This document shows positions 6,798 to 9,039 of a stretch of 9,039 nucleotides of DNA, one piece after another (position 1 is the first letter of the stretch; each line of letters begins with the position of its first letter). The notes beneath the pieces are model-generated. The model searched no databases and was not told where the DNA came from. It saw only the letters and a list, made by a program, of their open reading frames with translations. Location: positions 1 through 9,039 of the forward strand of contig SPLB01000127.1 of the NCBI GenBank assembly GCA_004566265.1, written 5' to 3'. This DNA is from Paracoccaceae bacterium. Its GTDB lineage: Bacteria; Pseudomonadota; Alphaproteobacteria; Rhodobacterales; Rhodobacteraceae. The position numbers and the translations under genes are program-made.

Positions 6798-6953
6798 ATG
6801 GGCTGCGGCTTTGGCCCGATTGCCGCAAATTGCCATAGCCGCCCCATGGCAGGGGTCGTTTCAACTGGTGTCGAGACATCGGAAATCACAGCACGACCCA
6901 TCGCAGGGTTTGAGGCGGCCAACGCCTGCATCGCCATCGGGCGCGGCATGTGA
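6798..6953 (+). CDS. Doubtful small ORF, 51 codons, unrecognised
   Basis: An ATG-initiated frame with host-like codon use ends in TGA directly before the terminator. It is in the same frame as usp, so continuing past the usp TAG would enter it without another stop. No ribosome binding site is visible before the ATG. The product (starting MGCGFGPIAAN, ending AIGRGM) matches no family I know and has four cysteines. An open frame also exists on the opposite strand, so coding potential is ambiguous. It may be a relic or simply non-coding DNA. Confidence 0.2.
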   Translation: MGCGFGPIAANCHSRPMAGVVSTGVETSEITARPIAGFEAANACIAIGRGM

Positions 6954-6956
6954 TGT

Positions 6957-6997
6957 AAACGCCGGAAGATATTTCGCCGTTTCAATCGGCGTTTTTT
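6957..6997 (+). terminator. Intrinsic terminator downstream of usp
   Basis: The core stem cgccg (6975-6979) pairs with cggcg (6987-6991) around a 7-base loop and is followed at once by six T. An alternative, longer 8-bp stem can form between aaacgccg (6957-6964) and cggcgttt (6987-6994). Either is a classical rho-independent terminator on the plus strand. It lies about 200 bases after the usp stop, so the usp transcript would carry a long 3' untranslated region or a small additional product. Confidence 0.8.
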
Positions 6998-7208
6998 GAT
7001 CAAAAGCAGCCCTCCTTCTTTCACTCTCACTCAGGTGCGGACAGCGCCAGCGACTCTCTTCTTGGGGAGCGACACCCGCAGATCTGCACCGAAACCTCTG
7101 TTGCGTTAAGGGCAGGACTTGGAAACGAGCGGCGATTGCGAACAGAATCGCGACCTTTGCGAAACGCGGTGCATCGCCTCCCGATTATTGTCTCCCACAA
7201 CTTGGGGC

Positions 7209-7236
7209 TTGGCAAAAAAATTAGAACAGTTCTAAA
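7209..7236 (+). promoter_or_regulatory. Probable nfu promoter
   Basis: TTGGCA (7209-7214, five of six matches to the -35 consensus) and TCTAAA (7231-7236, four of six to the -10 consensus) are separated by 16 bases. This places transcription start near 7243, with a leader of about 50 bases to the nfu ATG. The spacer and -10 coincide with the palindrome at 7220-7236, so a protein bound there would block RNA polymerase. Boxes were placed by eye. Confidence 0.5.
7220..7236. promoter_or_regulatory. Irr/ICE-like iron-responsive operator upstream of nfu
   Basis: The sequence ATTAGAACAGTTCTAAA matches the alphaproteobacterial iron control element TTTAGAA-N3-TTCTAAA at 13 of 14 defined positions. 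Its core TTAGAAC-A-GTTCTAA is a perfect 7-bp inverted repeat. Irr, a Fur-family regulator active under low iron, binds such sites and typically represses iron-consuming functions, including Fe-S assembly, when the site overlaps the promoter. Here it overlaps the proposed -10. Other iron or Fe-S regulators of Rhodobacterales (for example an IscR/RirA-type factor) are alternatives. Confidence 0.65.
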
Positions 7237-7292
7237 ACTTGACTTCAAGCGCAGCCGGGCGCATATCGATACCATCAACGCGGAGATCCATC

Positions 7293-7856
7293 ATGTTCAT
7301 CCAGACCGAATCCACGCCGAACCCGGCAACGCTCAAATTCCTGCCCGGACAAACCGTTCTGGAAGCGGGCACCGCTGATTTCCCCTCCTCCGAGGCCGCT
7401 GGTTCCTCTCCGCTGGCGACCCACATCTTTGCTGTGGATGGCGTCACCGGCGTCTTCTTTGGCAATGACTTTGTGACCGTTACCAAAGCCGATGGCATTG
7501 AGTGGGACCACATTAAACCCGCGATCCTGGGCGCGGTAATGGAACATTTCCAGTCTGGCCAGCCGGTGATGGCAGCAGGTGAGACGCAGTCCTCCGGTCA
7601 TGCGGAACACACTGGCGAGGATGGTGAGATTGTCAACCAGATCAAAGAGCTGCTGGACAGCCGCGTGCGCCCGGCAGTGGCACAGGATGGAGGCGACATC
7701 ACCTTTCACGGATTTGACCGCGGTGTTGTTTACTTGCACATGCAAGGCGCCTGCGCCGGGTGCCCGTCTTCGACCCTGACCCTAAAGATGGGCATTGAGA
7801 ACCTCCTGCGTCACTATATCCCAGAAGTGACCGAGGTCCGCCCGGTTGCTGTGTGA
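7293..7856 (+). CDS. Nfu-type Fe-S cluster scaffold/carrier protein (NifU family)
   Basis: A cytoplasmic carrier that accepts a [4Fe-4S] cluster from the assembly machinery and hands it to client enzymes. The 187-residue protein has the two-domain form found in alphaproteobacteria and mitochondria (NFU1-like). The N-terminal Nfu domain occupies about 1-88 and begins MFIQTESTPNPATLKFLPG. A Gly/Glu/His-rich linker spans about 89-110, and the C-terminal NifU domain about 111-187. The cluster-binding C-x2-C is Cys154-Ala-Gly-Cys157 in GACAGCPSS, with the conserved VRPAVAQDGGDI at 125-136. The start at 7293 is set by GGAG seven bases upstream; an upstream in-frame ATG at 7239 lies before the probable transcription start. 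Expression is probably iron-controlled through the ICE-like site. No suf or isc gene is adjacent. Confidence 0.95.
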   Translation: MFIQTESTPNPATLKFLPGQTVLEAGTADFPSSEAAGSSPLATHIFAVDGVTGVFFGNDFVTVTKADGIEWDHIKPAILGAVMEHFQSGQPVMAAGETQSSGHAEHTGEDGEIVNQIKELLDSRVRPAVAQDGGDITFHGFDRGVVYLHMQGACAGCPSSTLTLKMGIENLLRHYIPEVTEVRPVAV

Positions 7857-8230
7857 AGCACCGCGAACCACACATGGCGCGCGGTTATGGCTACGCGCCG
7901 CGTCTAAAGCTGACGTGCACTCCGACCACAAATTCGTCTGACCGTAGCGCGAATTGCGGACCGCAATCAAAACCGGGTGTATTGCACTGGTCAGGTTCGG
8001 CCCGCTGGGCGTGTCCTCTATGCAGAATGCCGCTGGCGCTCACCTATATTTACCTGCCCGGCAAGGTCGAGGTGCGCATTGGCACTGTAGCGCAGGCCAC
8101 AGAGTTTGCTTCCTAAAACATTTACCACAGCCCGTCTTACCTGCTCTGGCTCGACATGCAGGATGGCTTGCCACGGGACACGGTCTCTGCCAGAGAGCGC
8201 TAGAGCGCCGCACAATAGGACCCCGCCCTA
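7857..8230. other. 374-bp gap between nfu and tsaB; no supported gene
   Basis: Open frames exist on both strands here, but none has a convincing ribosome site or a recognisable product. Soon after the nfu stop, ggcgcg/cgcgcc (7876-7881 with 7894-7899) can form a GC-rich hairpin without a T-run, perhaps a weak terminator for nfu. The tsaB promoter should lie in the remainder, but no clear boxes were found. Confidence 0.5.
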
Positions 8231-8827
8231 ATGAAATCGCCCCCCTTGGTTCTTGGATTTGACACCTCTGGTCCTCACTGCGCAGCCGCTTTGTTGCGCG
8301 GGACAGATGTGCTTATGAACCGGGTCGAAAAAATGGGCCGGGGTCAGGCCGAGCGATTGATGGTGCTGCTGGAAGAGATCCTAGCTGAAGCGGGTGTGAC
8401 GTGGACCGCTCTGGACGCGCTTGGTGTGGGGGTGGGACCAGGCAATTTCACCGGCATTCGAATTTCGGTCTCGGCTGCACGAGGTTTGGCGCTGGGGCTT
8501 GGCATTCCAGCGGTGGGCGTCGACGGTTTTGAGGCGCGGCGGGTCCGGGGTGAACTCGCTGCTGTGCCCGCCCCGCGTGATCAGGTTTATGCCGCGCTTC
8601 AGGGCGAGGCACCGCGTCTGATGCCGCGCCAAGAGGCCGAGGATGCCGCGCGCGATGCCGGGCTAACCTGCGCGCCCGTGGCGACGCCGCCCAAGATTGC
8701 CGTCGCGATTGCCCGCGAAGCAATGGAACGGTTTCAGACCGAACCCACGCCACCGGCTCCATTGTATCTGCGCGCCGCAGATGCCGCTCCCTCGTCGGAT
8801 CAGCCCCCCAAACTGATCGATGGCTGA
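8231..8827 (+). CDS. tsaB: tRNA threonylcarbamoyladenosine biosynthesis protein TsaB
   Basis: Partner of TsaD and TsaE in making the t6A modification at position 37 of tRNAs that read ANN codons; TsaB dimerises with TsaD as a non-catalytic, ASKHA-fold subunit. The 198-residue protein shows the hallmark N-terminus LVLGFDTSGPHCAAALL at 6-22, the helix GRGQAERLMVLLEEIL at 36-51, and the signature LGVGVGPGNFTGIRISVSAA at 64-83, then GLALGLGIPAVGV at 85-97. The C-terminal PLYLRAADAAP at 177-187 is typical. It is shorter than E. coli TsaB (231 residues), as is common in this group. AGGA lies ten bases before the ATG. Its stop overlaps the rimI start by 8 bases, so the two are co-translated. Confidence 0.93.
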   Translation: MKSPPLVLGFDTSGPHCAAALLRGTDVLMNRVEKMGRGQAERLMVLLEEILAEAGVTWTALDALGVGVGPGNFTGIRISVSAARGLALGLGIPAVGVDGFEARRVRGELAAVPAPRDQVYAALQGEAPRLMPRQEAEDAARDAGLTCAPVATPPKIAVAIAREAMERFQTEPTPPAPLYLRAADAAPSSDQPPKLIDG

Positions 8828-9039
8828 TTTGCTGTCACCTGCGCAGGCTGCCGATCTGGCCGCGACCCATAAGGCCGCGTTCACCCAGTCCCGCCCCTGG
8901 TCTGAAACCGAGATCGCCGATCTGCTGGCCGACCAGTCTACTTTTGGCTTCGGGGATACGCGCTGTTTTGCGATTGTACGGGTGATCGCGGGTGAAGCGG
9001 AGCTGTTGACCCTTGCCACCCACCCTGAACACCAGCGGC
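8820..9039 (+). CDS. rimI: Ribosomal protein S18 alanine N-acetyltransferase RimI (partial, 3' end beyond window)
   Basis: The frame opens at the ATG that overlaps the end of tsaB and runs off the window after 73 codons. The visible part starts MADLLSPAQAADLAATHK and contains RPWSETEI, the usual N-terminal substrate-side segment of RimI. It then reaches AELLTLATHPEHQR at about 60-73, which leads into the acetyl-CoA-binding motif A of the GNAT fold (expected R-x-x-G-x-G just past the edge). RimI acetylates the N-terminus of ribosomal protein S18. The tsaB-rimI pair is a widely conserved arrangement, which strengthens the call. The start is translationally coupled to tsaB. Confidence 0.88.
   Translation, partial: MADLLSPAQAADLAATHKAAFTQSRPWSETEIADLLADQSTFGFGDTRCFAIVRVIAGEAELLTLATHPEHQR

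Larger units (their letters stand above)
6762..7292. other. 531-bp gap: terminator, doubtful small ORF, and nfu control region
   Basis: Between usp and nfu there is no firmly supported gene. The first part holds a doubtful 51-codon ORF that ends two bases before the terminator region. The terminator follows, at about 6957-6997. From 6998 to about 7200 nothing is recognised except a 6-bp inverted repeat gcgatt/aatcgc (7132-7137 with 7146-7151). The last 90 bases carry the probable nfu promoter and an iron-type operator. Confidence 0.6.

Noticed and set aside
6758..7030. A 90-codon minus-strand open frame between usp and nfu.
   Set aside because: Its start lies on the far side of the plus-strand terminator, so the frame runs through the terminator, and its stop lies in usp. 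The product is not recognisable. The central part has gene-like codon use, but equally so on the other strand.
8018..8215. A 65-codon minus-strand open frame in the nfu-tsaB spacer.
   Set aside because: No recognisable domain or ribosome site, and opposite-strand frames overlap it; insufficient evidence to call a gene.
1..9039. Search for CRISPR arrays, tRNA or rRNA genes, insertion sequences and attachment sites.
   Set aside because: No direct-repeat arrays, transposase-like frames, terminal inverted repeats or tRNA/rRNA signatures were seen on either strand by eye.

Overview
The window looks like a chromosomal segment of an alphaproteobacterium, most likely the Roseobacter group of Rhodobacteraceae. 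This rests on moderately high GC, on the character of the proteins (PhnC/D/E, Rpe, a short TsaB followed by RimI, an Nfu-type scaffold), and on an Irr/ICE-like iron operator. The genus assignment is inference from memory of the families; no search was run.

Left part (1-2768, minus strand): a phosphonate ABC importer operon reads right to left as phnC (ATPase), phnD (periplasmic binding protein), phnE (permease), and then the first codons of a further gene at the window edge, probably a second PhnE-type permease. Both intergenic gaps carry strong hairpins that flank phnD, a layout that fits separate control of binding-protein dosage. A -10-like TATATA lies just before the GTG start chosen for phnC. 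The divergent rpe gene (2938-3627, plus) encodes ribulose-phosphate 3-epimerase of the pentose phosphate / Calvin pathways.

Middle (3628-6305): rpe converges on a minus-strand gene (3822-5441) for a divergent acyl-CoA carboxyltransferase-like protein with altered active-site motifs and no biotin carboxylase beside it. A cluster of hairpins lies between the two. Upstream of it is an 864-bp stretch in which I recognise no gene. It holds an AT-rich segment and several short inverted repeats, and probably contains the promoters of the carboxyltransferase gene and of the divergent UspA-family gene (6306-6761).

Right part (6762-9039, plus): a 531-bp gap contains an intrinsic terminator, a doubtful 51-codon ORF, and, just before the nfu gene (7293-7856), an Irr/ICE-like palindrome embedded in a probable promoter. 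After a 374-bp gap come tsaB and rimI, overlapping by 8 bases; rimI runs off the end. nfu serves Fe-S cluster assembly, tsaB the t6A modification of tRNA, and rimI N-terminal acetylation of ribosomal protein S18.

Most genes are ordinary housekeeping or transport genes. The points most worth a second look are the iron-type operator on nfu, the orphan carboxyltransferase-like protein, the paired hairpins around phnD, and the three gene-poor gaps. I did not find a convincing new multi-gene system.
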